A stretch of DNA of 64,000 bases from Oxalobacter formigenes (lineage in GTDB: Bacteria > Pseudomonadota > Gammaproteobacteria > Burkholderiales > Burkholderiaceae_D): the NCBI RefSeq assembly GCF_002127965.1, contig NZ_CP018787.1, positions 496,001 to 560,000 of the forward strand, given 5' to 3'. This document shows, in pieces, positions 28,795 to 38,008 of this stretch; position 1 is the first letter of the stretch, and each line of letters begins with the position of its first letter. The notes under the pieces were generated by a model. That model did no database searches. It worked only from the letters and a program-made list of their open reading frames with translations, and had not been told where the DNA came from. The translations under genes were made by a program, and so were the position numbers.

Positions 28795-29232
28795 TCAGCG
28801 GTAAACCAGAACAGGAACGTGAGCGGTCGCAAGGACTTTCTGGGTTTCACTGCCGATGAAAAGCTTGTTCAGACCTTTTCGGCCGTGAGATGCCATAAAG
28901 ATGCAATCGCAATCGTGCTCGTCGGCGATACGGACGATTTCTTCGTTCGGTTTTGTCGATTGTGCGACGACGGTCTCACAGGGAACACCGGCTTCTTCAG
29001 CCATTTCGGCGATCCGTTTCACTCTCGACTGGGCAGAAAGTTGCTCACGAAGCAGGTAATCGGATTCGGTGGATTTGGTCAAAGCTTCGATCTGGTTGAA
29101 TGAAAGAGGTTCGGCAACAGAAAGACCGACAATTTTGCAGCCCGGGTGAGAAGCGGCAAATTGAATGGCAGCCATGATGGCTTTTTCGGAAAGGACAGTG
29201 CCATCGCTGGGCACAAGTATTTTTCTGTACAT
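28795..29232 (-). CDS. Universal stress protein, UspA family
   Basis: 145 residues from the ATG at 29232, which is preceded by GGAGG at ideal distance; a longer frame begins at 29250. Single Usp domain with KILVPSDGTVLSEKAI at the start and the ATP-binding motif HGRKGLNKLFIGSETQKV near the end, so it probably binds ATP. Function beyond the family is unknown. Confidence 0.92.
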   Translation of the reverse strand: MYRKILVPSDGTVLSEKAIMAAIQFAASHPGCKIVGLSVAEPLSFNQIEALTKSTESDYLLREQLSAQSRVKRIAEMAEEAGVPCETVVAQSTKPNEEIVRIADEHDCDCIFMASHGRKGLNKLFIGSETQKVLATAHVPVLVYR

Positions 29233-29383
29233 AGAAACCTCCATTATCAATGATGAAAGCAGGGTGCCACTATTGATGTGACGAGTCCATGATGTGAGTC
29301 AAGATGGTGCATCGGAACAACTTTTTAAAATCCATTATGACCCAAAATAAATGATATGCTTTAACGAGAAAGGAGACGTTCGT

Positions 29384-29650
29384 ATGCAAAAAATTAAAGA
29401 TAAACTCGACCAGATCCAGACACACCTGTCCTCGACACAAGGGCTTGATCCTGCCCTGAAACAGGAATACAGGGAACTGGATGACAATATCCGGAAAATG
29501 ATGGCGGTCAAAAATGAAAATGCAGCAAGCGACCTCGCCATTATGGATAGCGATGCCAGACGTATTGCCGCCAAATTTGAAGTGAAACACCCACATGTCG
29601 GTGGACTGATCCGGCAGCTGGCAGATATCCTCCAGAGTATGGGGGTCTGA
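29384..29650 (+). CDS. DUF4404 family small protein
   Basis: 88 residues from the ATG at 29384, preceded by AAAGGAG. Mostly helical and acidic: two helices with LDQIQTHLSS and LDDNIRKMM, then RRIAAKFEVKHPHVGGLIRQLADILQSMGV. The pattern resembles DUF4404 (function unknown, cytosolic). Followed by a strong terminator, so it is a complete monocistronic unit on the origin-like side of the region. Reality is supported by ribosome-binding site and terminator; family assignment from memory. Confidence 0.72.
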   Translation: MQKIKDKLDQIQTHLSSTQGLDPALKQEYRELDDNIRKMMAVKNENAASDLAIMDSDARRIAAKFEVKHPHVGGLIRQLADILQSMGV

Positions 29651-29657
29651 AATAGCG

Positions 29658-29686
29658 AAGGAGTGTGAGCGATCGCACTCCTTTTT
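29658..29686 (+). terminator. Terminator of the DUF4404 gene
   Basis: Stem AAGGAGTG/CACTCCTT (29658-29665 with 29676-29683), loop of 10 bases, then a T-tract. It isolates the non-coding block to its right from upstream transcription. Confidence 0.82.
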
Positions 29687-29781
29687 AAATGGTGACGATA
29701 TAAAACCTTGAAAAATAAAGACTTGAATCGCGCAGGAAAAGCGATGAGAAATGTCAATGTTTTTCTGACAAAAAACAGCAC

Positions 29782-29977
29782 TTATGCACAAAGTCACAAA
29801 ATTGAAATAAACAAAATTTTTTTTTCATTATTTCTGTGTAATTTTTAAGTAATTGATTTTAAAAGATAATTTTTTTGCATTCCGGATGAGCAAATTATTG
29901 AAAGGCGCATAAATACTAGGGCGATGAGGTGTCAATACCTGATTTTCCACAATGTTATCCACAGACTTTGTGGATAG
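29782..29977. other. DnaA-box cluster with AT-rich block: candidate replication origin or DnaA-controlled region
   Basis: The 384-bp gap 29651-30034 between the DUF4404 gene and priA. It holds consensus DnaA boxes TTATGCACA (29782-29790) and TTATCCACA (29955-29963), and variants TTTTCCACA (29943-29951) and, inverted, TGTGGATAG (29969-29977). The last two strong boxes form an inverted pair, TATCCACA and TGTGGATA around GACTT. Between the left and right boxes, 29797-29880 is very AT-rich with long T- and A-runs, as in a DNA unwinding element. This is the architecture of a bacterial oriC. dnaA itself is not here, so a DnaA-regulated priA promoter is the alternative. Confidence 0.55.
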
Positions 29978-30034
29978 CTGAAAAAGGCCTTACAAATTCG
30001 AAGCTTAGCCATACTCTGCAGGGTTTACATTAAG

Positions 30035-32068
30035 TTGATACAGCATTGCATCGTTCAGGTTGTTCTTGATACACCACTTGACTTTTATTTTGACTATCGT
30101 TATCCGGTTGAAGCGGAAAATTTTCCGGTTCCTAAAATCGGTATGCTGGTCGTTGTGCCTTTCGGACGCCGTGAAGAAGCCGGACTGATCGTCGACGTAA
30201 AAGAAGAGTCGGAAATCGATGAAAACAAGTTGAAAGACGTTGTATCCGTTATCAGCGAAATACCTCCCTTGAGAACCGACTGGATCGACTTGTGCCGTTT
30301 CGCTGCCGGATATTATCAGCGCCCTCTGGGTGAAGTCGCTTTGCCTTCAATCCCGAAAAATATCCGTGCCAATAAGAAACTGGCCTTGAAACGTGCGGTC
30401 AAGGCGCTTGTTCAGGTTCCGGGTAATATTGTGGCGACGAATATGGAAAAACCCGTTCTGCTAAAGGCTCAGGAACAAGCGGTTTCGGCCATTGTGAAGA
30501 CACGGGGATTCAAACCGTTCGTTCTTTATGGCGTGACCGGTAGCGGAAAGACGGAAATATATCTGCAAGCCATCGAAGAAAAACTGAAGCAGTCCGATGC
30601 TATGCAGGTTCTGATCATGGTGCCGGAAATCAATCTGACACCACAGCTGGAAGTATCGGTCAGATCACGCTTTCCCGGCGTTACCATCGCGACCTTGCAC
30701 AGTCGTCTGACGGAAAGTGAACGTTTGAAAAACTGGTTGCAGATTCATACGGGAGTCGCACGGATTGTTCTGGGGACACGTCTGGCGATTCTTGCATCCA
30801 TGCCGCAATTGGGGCTGATCGTTGTCGACGAAGAGCACGATCCTTCCTACAAGCAACAGGAAGGCTTGAGATATTCGGCCCGGGATCTGGCCGTTTGGCG
30901 GGCAAATCAGCTTGGCATTCCTGTCGTGCTGGGGTCTGCGACACCGTCTCTGGAGAGCTGGCAGCACGTCTTGTCCGGTCGTTACGTCAAGCTGGAATTG
31001 CCCGAACGGGCCGTCAAGGATGCCGTTTTGCCTGCGATCAGATTGATCGATGCAACGCGCGAGCCACTTCAAAACGGTTTTTCACCGTCACTGATCAATG
31101 CAATAAAGCGGCGTCTGGAGAAAAGTGAGCAGTCACTTCTGTTTTTGAACCGGCGTGGTTATGCTCCGGTCATTACGTGCGAAGCCTGCGGCTGGATCAG
31201 CGTCTGTGAACGCTGTACCGCCTATATGGTTTATCACAAGTCTCATCATTTGCTGCGCTGTCACCACTGTGGGCTGGAAAGGCCCATACCGCGTGTTTGT
31301 CCGGATTGTGGAAATATTGATTTGCAGACGCTGGGGAGAGGTACACAACGAATTGAAGAAGGATTGGCCGGTTATTTTCCCGACGCTCGCATATTGAGAA
31401 TCGATGCCGACTCGACACGTAAAAAAGGCAGTCTGGAAGCAGCACTGGAAATGGTTCACAAAGGTGAAATCGATATTGTGATCGGGACACAAATGATATC
31501 GAAAGGACACGATTTCCAGAACATGACGCTGGTTGGTGTCCTGAATCCGGATACCGCTCTTTTTTCACATGATTACCGGGCAGGCGAACGCCTGTTTTCG
31601 CAACTCATGCAGGTTGCCGGACGGGCCGGAAGGGGAGGAGTATCCGAACATGGCAACCGGAGCGAAGTGCTGATCCAGACGCGTTATCCCATGCATCCTT
31701 TGTATCAGGCTGCGCTGACACATGACTATGGCAATTATGTTTCCGATTTGTTGATGGAAAGACAGAATGCCGGATTGCCCCCATTCGGTTTTCAGGTGCT
31801 GCTTTTTGCAGAGGCAAGAAAAGTGGAAAATGCGCTGGATTTTTTGCGTCAGGCGATTGACGCGATTCCCGAGCCGGAAGCGGTTATTATCAATGAGCCG
31901 ATTCCAATGGCAATGATGCGGATTGCCAATGTCGAACGGGCACAACTTCTGATTGAATCGACTTCAAGAGGCAGATTGCAGGGGATGCTTAAAGAATGGA
32001 TACCGGTCTTGCGAAATATGAAGACCGGTATCCGTTGGCATATTGAAGTCGACCCGATGTCGATTTAA
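30035..32068 (+). CDS. priA: Primosomal protein N' (replication restart helicase PriA)
   Basis: 677 residues from a TTG at 30035; no ATG is available before the conserved N-terminus (IVQVVLDTPLDFYFDY), so the TTG is the likely start. Superfamily 2 helicase that reloads the replisome at collapsed forks. Walker A GVTGSGKTEIY, DEEH box in VVDEEHDPSYKQQ, and the eight-cysteine zinc region between CEACGWISVCERC and CPDCGN. Motif V/VI segments GTQMISKGHDF and QVAGRAGRGG are intact. The upstream region carries DnaA boxes. Confidence 0.96.
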   Translation: MIQHCIVQVVLDTPLDFYFDYRYPVEAENFPVPKIGMLVVVPFGRREEAGLIVDVKEESEIDENKLKDVVSVISEIPPLRTDWIDLCRFAAGYYQRPLGEVALPSIPKNIRANKKLALKRAVKALVQVPGNIVATNMEKPVLLKAQEQAVSAIVKTRGFKPFVLYGVTGSGKTEIYLQAIEEKLKQSDAMQVLIMVPEINLTPQLEVSVRSRFPGVTIATLHSRLTESERLKNWLQIHTGVARIVLGTRLAILASMPQLGLIVVDEEHDPSYKQQEGLRYSARDLAVWRANQLGIPVVLGSATPSLESWQHVLSGRYVKLELPERAVKDAVLPAIRLIDATREPLQNGFSPSLINAIKRRLEKSEQSLLFLNRRGYAPVITCEACGWISVCERCTAYMVYHKSHHLLRCHHCGLERPIPRVCPDCGNIDLQTLGRGTQRIEEGLAGYFPDARILRIDADSTRKKGSLEAALEMVHKGEIDIVIGTQMISKGHDFQNMTLVGVLNPDTALFSHDYRAGERLFSQLMQVAGRAGRGGVSEHGNRSEVLIQTRYPMHPLYQAALTHDYGNYVSDLLMERQNAGLPPFGFQVLLFAEARKVENALDFLRQAIDAIPEPEAVIINEPIPMAMMRIANVERAQLLIESTSRGRLQGMLKEWIPVLRNMKTGIRWHIEVDPMSI

Positions 32069-32083
32069 ACGACAGGCGCGCTT

Positions 32084-32971
32084 TTACAGCAATGCCGGGT
32101 TGTCATGAATGCGTTGTTCCTTTCTTTCCTGTGTGGACAGGGAAGAAGGATTGATGACCTTGCGCTGGCGTGCGGAACGTTTGTCTGTCGTTTTTGCCTG
32201 TGCCAGAGTGGATATTTTCGATCCGCTGGCAACGGCTTTCAGCATCTTGTATTCGCCAATGACCTTGTTGCCATATCCGTTGTCATGACTCATCTGCGCC
32301 GCACCAACGTAGGTTTTCAGGGCACGTTCGACACTGCCGGTCTGCCTGACGTATTCTTTCAGAATTCTGGACCCGACCTTGATATTGACGACAGGGTCCA
32401 GAGCGTATTGAACACCCCCGTGGTCTTCAAATTTATCGGCATGGACTTTCGCCATGACCTGCATCAGGCCCTGTGCGCCCATCGAGCTTTCTGCATATGG
32501 ATTGAAACGCGATTCAATAGCCATGACAGCCAGAATCAGATGCGGGTCGAGACCGATATCGAATGCTGTCTTGTAAGCGGTTGTCACAAAAAGGTTGGAC
32601 GCCTTGTTGGCAATCTTGTAGCGTTTCGAAATCCATGACGCAACTCTTTGTTTTTGCTTCAATTCATCCAGTTTTGAATGTTCTTCTTTTTGCTGTGCAG
32701 TCAATACATCCGTTTTAACCCAGTTGGGTGTTTCGGCAGTTGTGCCAGGTGCATTGGAGGCATTCGCTTCCTTGATTGGCAGAGACTCGGAAACGCCTTT
32801 GGCAAATTCCGGTTTGACACACAAAAGAGTGATGGCGACAAGCATCAGACTGGCGAAAAACATCCACATTCTGGGATGTGTATGAATGAACAGTTTTTTC
32901 TGGCCGATCAGATTGTGTGCTTTAACTTTCAAATTCTGAAAATACAAATTTTTAAAAAAATCCTGAAACAT
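32084..32971 (-). CDS. Lytic transglycosylase, SLT domain, membrane-anchored
   Basis: 295 residues from the ATG at 32971, preceded by GGGGGAG. N-terminal membrane anchor at about 36-52 with a cytoplasmic basic segment before it; then a charged linker (about 60-105) and a single SLT/lysozyme-like domain (about 115-235) with catalytic Glu153 in AVMAIESRFNPYAESSMGA and GLMQVM. Basic C-terminal tail. It should cleave peptidoglycan glycan strands in the periplasm. Monocistronic with a long structured leader; converges with priA. Paralogue name not assignable. Confidence 0.88.
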   Translation of the reverse strand: MFQDFFKNLYFQNLKVKAHNLIGQKKLFIHTHPRMWMFFASLMLVAITLLCVKPEFAKGVSESLPIKEANASNAPGTTAETPNWVKTDVLTAQQKEEHSKLDELKQKQRVASWISKRYKIANKASNLFVTTAYKTAFDIGLDPHLILAVMAIESRFNPYAESSMGAQGLMQVMAKVHADKFEDHGGVQYALDPVVNIKVGSRILKEYVRQTGSVERALKTYVGAAQMSHDNGYGNKVIGEYKMLKAVASGSKISTLAQAKTTDKRSARQRKVINPSSLSTQERKEQRIHDNPALL

Positions 32972-33061
32972 GTTAACTCCCCCGGATTTGAAACGGTGTC
33001 AAAACGAACAAAACAAAAGAGGGTTTCTTCTGTCTGCTGGCATCGTTTTTCCGAATTATTT

Positions 33062-33089
33062 CCGTTTATGTCTTGTGGACAGTAAACAG
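33062..33089 (-). other. Strong hairpin in the leader of the lytic transglycosylase gene
   Basis: On the minus strand about 11 paired bases, CTGTTTA-TGTC with GACA-TAAACGG, one bulged C and a 5-base loop. It sits 90-118 bases upstream of the start codon. No T-run follows on either strand, so it is not a simple terminator. It may be a leader RNA element. Confidence 0.45.
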
Positions 33090-33189
33090 ATGAACTCAAT
33101 GGAGTTGCAGTTTTCTCGAGAGGTTGAGCTTCGCAACCGTTAAACTACAAAAAAGGCTCTTTGCCTACCTGAGAGTTCTTGATGCGCCA

Positions 33190-33445
33190 TTATCGAATTT
33201 AGTCTGTTTCCGATATGCAATGACGTGCATCAATTTATTGAATGGTATATTTGGTTTTGAAAAATATTTTGTTATGAAACTGGGCGCATTTTATGTGCGG
33301 TTTTATATCAAGTCAATTATAAAGATAGCTGTTTGTATTCTTTATAATTATATAGTAAAAGTGTAAAAATAGAATAATTTTCATAAAAATCATATATTTA
33401 TGAAATAATTAAAGGTTGGAAACTTCGAAAAAATTTAAGAGAAAA
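33190..33445. other. AT-rich intergenic stretch before ubiD
   Basis: The gap 32972-33448 (477 bp) contains the transglycosylase leader on the left and, on the right, a very AT-rich 250 bp with many TATAAT-like hexamers (for example TTTATAATTATATAG near 33340). It probably holds the ubiD promoter. A plus-strand frame of 80 codons lies here but has no ribosome-binding site or recognisable similarity; I see no gene. Confidence 0.5.
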
Positions 33446-33448
33446 TAA

Positions 33449-34933
33449 ATGAAATATCGTGACTTGAGAGACTTCATCGAACAACTTGGAAGAGACGGTG
33501 AATTAAAGGAAATTGTTGTTTCCGTATCGCCCGATCTGGAAATGACGGAGGTTTCAAGTCGTGTGCTTCATCAGGGCGGCCCGGCTCTTCTTTTCAAAAA
33601 TCCGTCCGGTTTTTCCATCCCCGTTTTGACCAATCTTTTCGGGACAAGCCGTCGTATTGCCAAAGCGATGGGGGGGGAAACGACTGGAGATTTGAGGCGA
33701 ATAGGACAATTTCTGGCATCCCTGAAAGAACCAAGGCAGCCGGAAAAATTTTCAGACCTTCTTGGAATGGGGGCGATGCTGAAGTCACTGATGGATATGC
33801 GACCCAGAGAGCTTGAAAACGCGCCTTGTCAGGAAATCGTTCTTGAAGGAAAAGACGTCGATCTTCACTCCTTGCCTATTCAGACGTGCTGGCCGGAGGA
33901 TGCCGCCCCATTGATCACATGGGGACTTGTGGTAACACGGGGACCCAACAAAAAACGGCAGAATCTGGGTATTTACCGCCAGCAGGTGATTTCCGGCAAC
34001 AAAGTTATCATGCGCTGGCTGGCTCACCGGGGTGGCGCACAGGATTTCAGGGAACACAAGATTGCCAACAAGGGAAAGCCCTTTCCTGTCGCTGTCGTGA
34101 TCGGCGCCGATCCTGCCACTTTATTAAGTGCCGTAACACCGATTCCGGATGAATTGTCGGAATATCAGTTTGCCGGACTCTTGCGCGGTCAGCGTACCGA
34201 ACTGGTCAAAACGAAAAACAGTGATTTACAGGTTCCTGCGCGAGCTGAAATAGTGCTTGAAGGGCATATTTATCCTGACGAGTCGCATGAATCGGGTTAT
34301 GAACATGCAATGGAAGGACCGTTTGGCGATCATACGGGCTACTACAATGAGCGGGATTCTTTCCCTGTATTGACGATAGACCGGATTACCATGCGTAAAA
34401 ATCCGATATATCTTTCAACCTATACCGGAAAACCGCCTGATGAACCCGCGATGCTGGGATTGGCATTGAATGAAGTTTTCGTACCGCTCTTGCAAAAACA
34501 GTTTTCCGAAATAATCGATTTTTATCTACCCGCGGAAACATGCAGCTACCGTTTTGCCGTGGTGAAAATCCGGAAAGCTTATCCGGGACATGCGCGACGG
34601 GTCATGTTCGGTGTCTGGAGCTTTTTAAGGCAGTTTCTCTATACGAAATTCATCATTGTGGTTGATGAGGATATCGATATCCGTAACTGGGGAGAGGTTT
34701 TCTGGGCGATTTCCACGCGGGTCGATCCGGCAAGAGACACAATTCTTGTGGAAAATACACCGATCGATTATCTCGATTTTGCTTCTCCTGTCAGTGGTCT
34801 GGGAAGCAAGATGGGCATCGATGCAACGGACAAATGGGACGGTGAAACCAGCCGGAAATGGGGTACGAAAATAAACATGAAAGATGAGGTGCGACAGAAA
34901 GTGGACAGTATCTGGAAAGATCTCGGTCTGTAA
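33449..34933 (+). CDS. ubiD: 4-hydroxy-3-polyprenylbenzoate decarboxylase
   Basis: 494 residues, the usual length. prFMN-dependent decarboxylase of ubiquinone synthesis. Family signatures: [56 protein letters not shown] and the Glu/Asp/Arg catalytic region around EIVLEGHI. The C-terminus with [12 protein letters not shown]-like [15 protein letters not shown] is intact. The prFMN synthase gene ubiX is not in the window. Monocistronic, upstream of the 4.5S RNA gene. Confidence 0.96.
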   Translation: MKYRDLRDFIEQLGRDGELKEIVVSVSPDLEMTEVSSRVLHQGGPALLFKNPSGFSIPVLTNLFGTSRRIAKAMGGETTGDLRRIGQFLASLKEPRQPEKFSDLLGMGAMLKSLMDMRPRELENAPCQEIVLEGKDVDLHSLPIQTCWPEDAAPLITWGLVVTRGPNKKRQNLGIYRQQVISGNKVIMRWLAHRGGAQDFREHKIANKGKPFPVAVVIGADPATLLSAVTPIPDELSEYQFAGLLRGQRTELVKTKNSDLQVPARAEIVLEGHIYPDESHESGYEHAMEGPFGDHTGYYNERDSFPVLTIDRITMRKNPIYLSTYTGKPPDEPAMLGLALNEVFVPLLQKQFSEIIDFYLPAETCSYRFAVVKIRKAYPGHARRVMFGVWSFLRQFLYTKFIIVVDEDIDIRNWGEVFWAISTRVDPARDTILVENTPIDYLDFASPVSGLGSKMGIDATDKWDGETSRKWGTKINMKDEVRQKVDSIWKDLGL

Positions 34934-34948
34934 ACCGCGCTTATTTTC

Positions 34949-34976
34949 TTGCAGAACGGTTTCTTTGCTGTACAAT
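34949..34976 (+). promoter_or_regulatory. Promoter of the 4.5S RNA gene
   Basis: TTGCAG (34949-34954), 16-base spacer, TACAAT (34971-34976). Start of transcription about 7 bases downstream coincides with the first paired base of the RNA at 34984. Confidence 0.75.
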
Positions 34977-34983
34977 GCCGGTT

Positions 34984-35079
34984 GGCGGGCCCCTGCGCAT
35001 TGCGGAATGGTGAATCTGGTCAGGTCGGGAACGAAGCAGCCACAGCCAATCTCCGCGAGTGCCGCAGTCAAGGCTCGCC
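34984..35079 (+). ncRNA. ffs: 4.5S RNA of the signal recognition particle
   Basis: About 96 nucleotides. The universally conserved SRP domain IV loop is present: GGTCAGGTCGGGAACGAAGC at 35019-35038, followed by AGCC. The closing pair of the GGAA tetraloop is swapped relative to the E. coli sequence, a compensated change. The 5' end GGCGGGCC (34984-34991) pairs with GGCTCGCC (35072-35079) to close the hairpin. It binds Ffh for membrane targeting. Its position just upstream of dnaX is common in betaproteobacteria. Ends are set from pairing and may be off by a few bases. Confidence 0.93.
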
Positions 35080-35096
35080 TTTGTATTTCTCTTTCA

Positions 35097-35133
35097 GACG
35101 TTTTTTCAGCTGATGCAATTGAGCTGAAACGTC
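35097..35133 (+). other. Imperfect hairpin downstream of the 4.5S RNA
   Basis: GACGTT and TCAGCT pair with AGCTGA and AACGTC with a TTT bulge. No long T-run follows. It may mark the RNA 3' end or processing site. The remaining 100 bp to dnaX show nothing clear. Confidence 0.35.
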
Positions 35134-35236
35134 ACGAAAAATCACGATTGTGCAGTATCATTGCTCCGATAATGAAGAAGGCAGTATATTGCCTTACTTT
35201 TAAACGAATCTGGAAGCAATAAGGTACAATTGTCCC

Positions 35237-37051
35237 ATGTCCTATTTAGTCCTAGCCAGAAAATATCGCCCGAAGAATTTTGAAAATATCGTCGGGCAGG
35301 ATCATGTCGTTCGTGCCCTGTCGCACGCGCTGGAAAGTCAGCGTTTGCATCACGCTTATCTGTTTACCGGCACGAGAGGCATCGGCAAGACAACATTGTC
35401 GAGAATACTTGCCAAATCATTAAATTGTGAAAAAGGCATCACGGCGTCGCCATGTGGCATTTGCGAAGCATGCAAGGCCATCGATTCCGACCGTTTTGTC
35501 GATTATGTCGAAATGGATGCCGCTTCCAATCGCGGTATTGCGGACATGTTGCAATTGCTGGAACAGGCTGTTTATGCGCCAACTGCCGCCCGCTTCAAGG
35601 TTTACATGATTGACGAAGTTCACATGCTGACCTCGCAGGCATTCAATGCCATGCTGAAGACACTTGAAGAACCGCCTGAATACGTCAAATTCATTCTGGC
35701 GACAACTGATCCGCAGAAAATTCCGGTAACAGTCTTGTCCCGATGTCTGCAGTTCAATCTCAAGCAAATGCCGGTATCTCATATCGTCGATCATTTGAGC
35801 CGCATCCTCGAGCTTGAGAACATACCGTTTGAAAAACCGGCCCTTCGTTTGCTGGCGCAAGGAGCACAGGGTTCCATGCGCGATGCCTTGTCACTTGCGG
35901 ATCAGGCCATCGCCTATACGGCAGGTCATGTAACGGATGAAGCGGTTCAGGATATGTTGGGTGCACTGGATCAGACTTATCTGATTCGCCTGCTGGATCA
36001 TCTGGCCAACCGGGATGGAACCAGTCTGCTTAAAGTGGCTGATGAAATGGCGTTTCGCAGTTTATCCTACAGCACTGCCTTGCAGGATCTGGGATTGTTG
36101 CTCCAGAAAATTGCCATGATCCAGAGCGTGCCTGATTACCCTCTGGACGATATTGCCGATTCCGACAATTTATCGCGTCTGGCAGCGATCTTTTCCCCTG
36201 AAGAATTGCAACTGTATTACCAGATTGCCATTCATGGCCGAAACGAGCTGGGGCTGGCGCCGGACGAATATGCCGGGTTTTCCATGACGCTATTGCGAAT
36301 GCTTGCATTCAGTCCTGACAAGGGAAACCGCAGCATCCCTCAAATTGTATCGAAAAGCGAGAGGACACCAGCAAATCGTCCAAAAACTGATTCGGGCAAA
36401 GGGCAGGCAGTGGAACAAAAAGTTCCTTCTTCTCCGGTAGTGGAAAAAATTCCGGTTCCTGAAAAGAAACCGGAAGAAACCGTTTCCGCCATTCCGCCCT
36501 GGGTAGACGATGAATCTTTTTCGAATCAGGGAGGTCAAACGGCAAAGTCTCCGGAAGTAAAGAAAAATGAAAGTGCGCCGGTTACAGAGGTTGTTGCTTT
36601 GGCAATGTCAGCTGAAATGCCTGCGGCACCTGCTGACGTTCCGGTAAAAAAGAATCCCGGAGAAGGCAGCTGGAATGGAAACTGGCCGGAATTGGCCGCA
36701 GTGTTGCCGGTAAGGGGAATGGTTCAGCAATTGGCGCAACAGACAGAACTGGTTCATTGGGAAAAAAAAGATTCCGCTTGCGTATTGCATTTGAAGTCGC
36801 CTATTGCTACTCTTTGCACGCCCAATAATATCAACAGGTTGACAGAAGTTCTGGCGGAACATTTTGGTCAGCCCGTTAAAATAACGACTGAAATCGGCAA
36901 GGTTGAAGAAACCGCCAATCAGAATGCGATTGAAGCGCGTGCCGAAAGGCAGCGTCAGGCTGAAGAAGCCATAACAAATGACCCTTATGTGAAATCCGTT
37001 ATTGCTGAATTTGGCGGACATATCGTCGAGGGTTCTGTCAAACCTGTTTAA
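35237..37051 (+). CDS. dnaX: DNA polymerase III subunits gamma/tau
   Basis: 604 residues. Clamp-loader ATPase. AAA+ domain with Walker [15 protein letters not shown] (Lys51), zinc cysteines C64, C73, C76 and C79, Walker [11 protein letters not shown], and sensor ATTDPQKIP. Residues about 360-480 are a Pro/Glu/Lys-rich linker; the last 120 residues are the tau domain that contacts the polymerase alpha subunit. The start [15 protein letters not shown] is canonical. ybaB and recR follow within a few bases, the classical dnaX-ybaB-recR operon. An A AAA AAG heptamer in phase lies in the linker. Confidence 0.97.
   Translation: MSYLVLARKYRPKNFENIVGQDHVVRALSHALESQRLHHAYLFTGTRGIGKTTLSRILAKSLNCEKGITASPCGICEACKAIDSDRFVDYVEMDAASNRGIADMLQLLEQAVYAPTAARFKVYMIDEVHMLTSQAFNAMLKTLEEPPEYVKFILATTDPQKIPVTVLSRCLQFNLKQMPVSHIVDHLSRILELENIPFEKPALRLLAQGAQGSMRDALSLADQAIAYTAGHVTDEAVQDMLGALDQTYLIRLLDHLANRDGTSLLKVADEMAFRSLSYSTALQDLGLLLQKIAMIQSVPDYPLDDIADSDNLSRLAAIFSPEELQLYYQIAIHGRNELGLAPDEYAGFSMTLLRMLAFSPDKGNRSIPQIVSKSERTPANRPKTDSGKGQAVEQKVPSSPVVEKIPVPEKKPEETVSAIPPWVDDESFSNQGGQTAKSPEVKKNESAPVTEVVALAMSAEMPAAPADVPVKKNPGEGSWNGNWPELAAVLPVRGMVQQLAQQTELVHWEKKDSACVLHLKSPIATLCTPNNINRLTEVLAEHFGQPVKITTEIGKVEETANQNAIEARAERQRQAEEAITNDPYVKSVIAEFGGHIVEGSVKPV
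36646..36652 (+). other. A AAA AAG slippery heptamer in dnaX
   Basis: The heptamer lies in the phase used by E. coli dnaX for -1 frameshifting (GTA AAA AAG in zero frame). The -1 frame stays open for 58 codons to TAA at 36826-36828. An A8 run at 36762-36769 follows. I see no obvious stem-loop just after. Use as a real frameshift site is unproven. Confidence 0.35.
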
Positions 37052-37062
37052 CCGGAACGGAA

Positions 37063-37392
37063 ATGGATATGAAAAATCAATTGGCAAACCTGATGAAGCA
37101 GGCGCAGGCGATGCAGCAGAATATGGAAAAAGCTCAGGAAGAGCTGGGCAAAACCATTGTTGAAGGACAGTCTGGTGCGGGAATGGTGTCCGTTTTGATG
37201 AGTTGCAAATATTATGTTTCCAGAGTCTCGATCGATCCGGCACTGATGAGTGACGACAAGGAAATGCTGGAAGATCTCATTACAGCCGCCTTCAATGATG
37301 CTGTTCGCAAAGCGGAAGCGACTTCGCAGGAAAAAATGGCCAGCGTATCGGCAGGATTGCCGATGCCTCCAGGTTTTAAAATGCCCTTTTAA
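37063..37392 (+). CDS. ybaB: YbaB/EbfC family nucleoid-associated protein
   Basis: 109 residues. Starts [28 protein letters not shown]-like helix rich in Met/Gln, then a beta sheet ([18 protein letters not shown]) and a C-terminal helix with Lys/Glu; ends in a Met/Pro/Gly-rich tail ([10 protein letters not shown]). The family forms dimers that bind DNA without strong sequence preference. Eleven bp after dnaX and 17 bp before recR, so part of one operon. Confidence 0.95.
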   Translation: MDMKNQLANLMKQAQAMQQNMEKAQEELGKTIVEGQSGAGMVSVLMSCKYYVSRVSIDPALMSDDKEMLEDLITAAFNDAVRKAEATSQEKMASVSAGLPMPPGFKMPF

Positions 37393-37409
37393 TCCGGTTT
37401 TCCCGATTC

Positions 37410-38006
37410 GTGAAATCGCTTTCCTCACTTCAGCAACTGATCGAGGCTTTCCGGCATCTGCCGGGTATCGGTCCGAAGTCGGCGCAAAGAATGGCTTATC
37501 ATCTCTTGCAACACGACAGGGATGGAGCACAACAGTTAAGCGTCGCCCTTGCAAACGCCATTTCCAGTGTACGTCACTGCGAACGTTGCAATACCTTTAC
37601 CGAATCGGAAGTCTGTGAAATGTGCAGTGATCAGGAAAGAGATGCCTCTCTTTTGTGTATCACGGAGACACCTGCCGACCAGATGATGATCGAGCAGACA
37701 TTGACGTTCAAAGGTTATTATTTCGTCCTGATGGGAAGCCTCTCTCCACTGGATGGAATAGGGCCGAAAGAAATCCATTTCGACAAATTGATCAAGCGGG
37801 CAACGGACGGGATTGTCAAAGAAGTCGTCCTTGCCACCAGTTTCAACAATGAAGGCGAAGCAACCGCCCATTACATCAGCGAGATGCTCAAGGTGCGGGG
37901 TATCAGGGTCAGCAGACTGGCAAGAGGTGTTCCGGTTGGTGCGGAACTCGAATATGTCGACGTCGGTACCATAGCGCGCGCTTTTCTGGATAGGCGGTCT
38001 ACCTGA
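37410..38006 (+). CDS. recR: Recombination protein RecR
   Basis: 198 residues from a GTG at 37410. Works with RecF and RecO to load RecA on gaps. Helix-hairpin-helix at the N-terminus ([20 protein letters not shown]), four-cysteine zinc motif ([16 protein letters not shown]), Toprim domain ([16 protein letters not shown]) and the conserved C-terminal segment [17 protein letters not shown]. Last of the dnaX-ybaB-recR group; cysM starts 2 bp later. Confidence 0.97.
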   Translation: MKSLSSLQQLIEAFRHLPGIGPKSAQRMAYHLLQHDRDGAQQLSVALANAISSVRHCERCNTFTESEVCEMCSDQERDASLLCITETPADQMMIEQTLTFKGYYFVLMGSLSPLDGIGPKEIHFDKLIKRATDGIVKEVVLATSFNNEGEATAHYISEMLKVRGIRVSRLARGVPVGAELEYVDVGTIARAFLDRRST

Positions 38007-38008
38007 AT

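Noticed and set aside
33147-33180. Minus-strand ACTCTCAGGT...GCAAAGAG, reminiscent of the 3' part of a glycine riboswitch
   Set aside because: The conserved GGAC and the rest of the aptamer are missing, and a transglycosylase is not a glycine gene.
33124-33366. An 80-codon frame in the AT-rich gap before ubiD
   Set aside because: No ribosome-binding site, low-complexity hydrophobic product and overlap with the transglycosylase leader.
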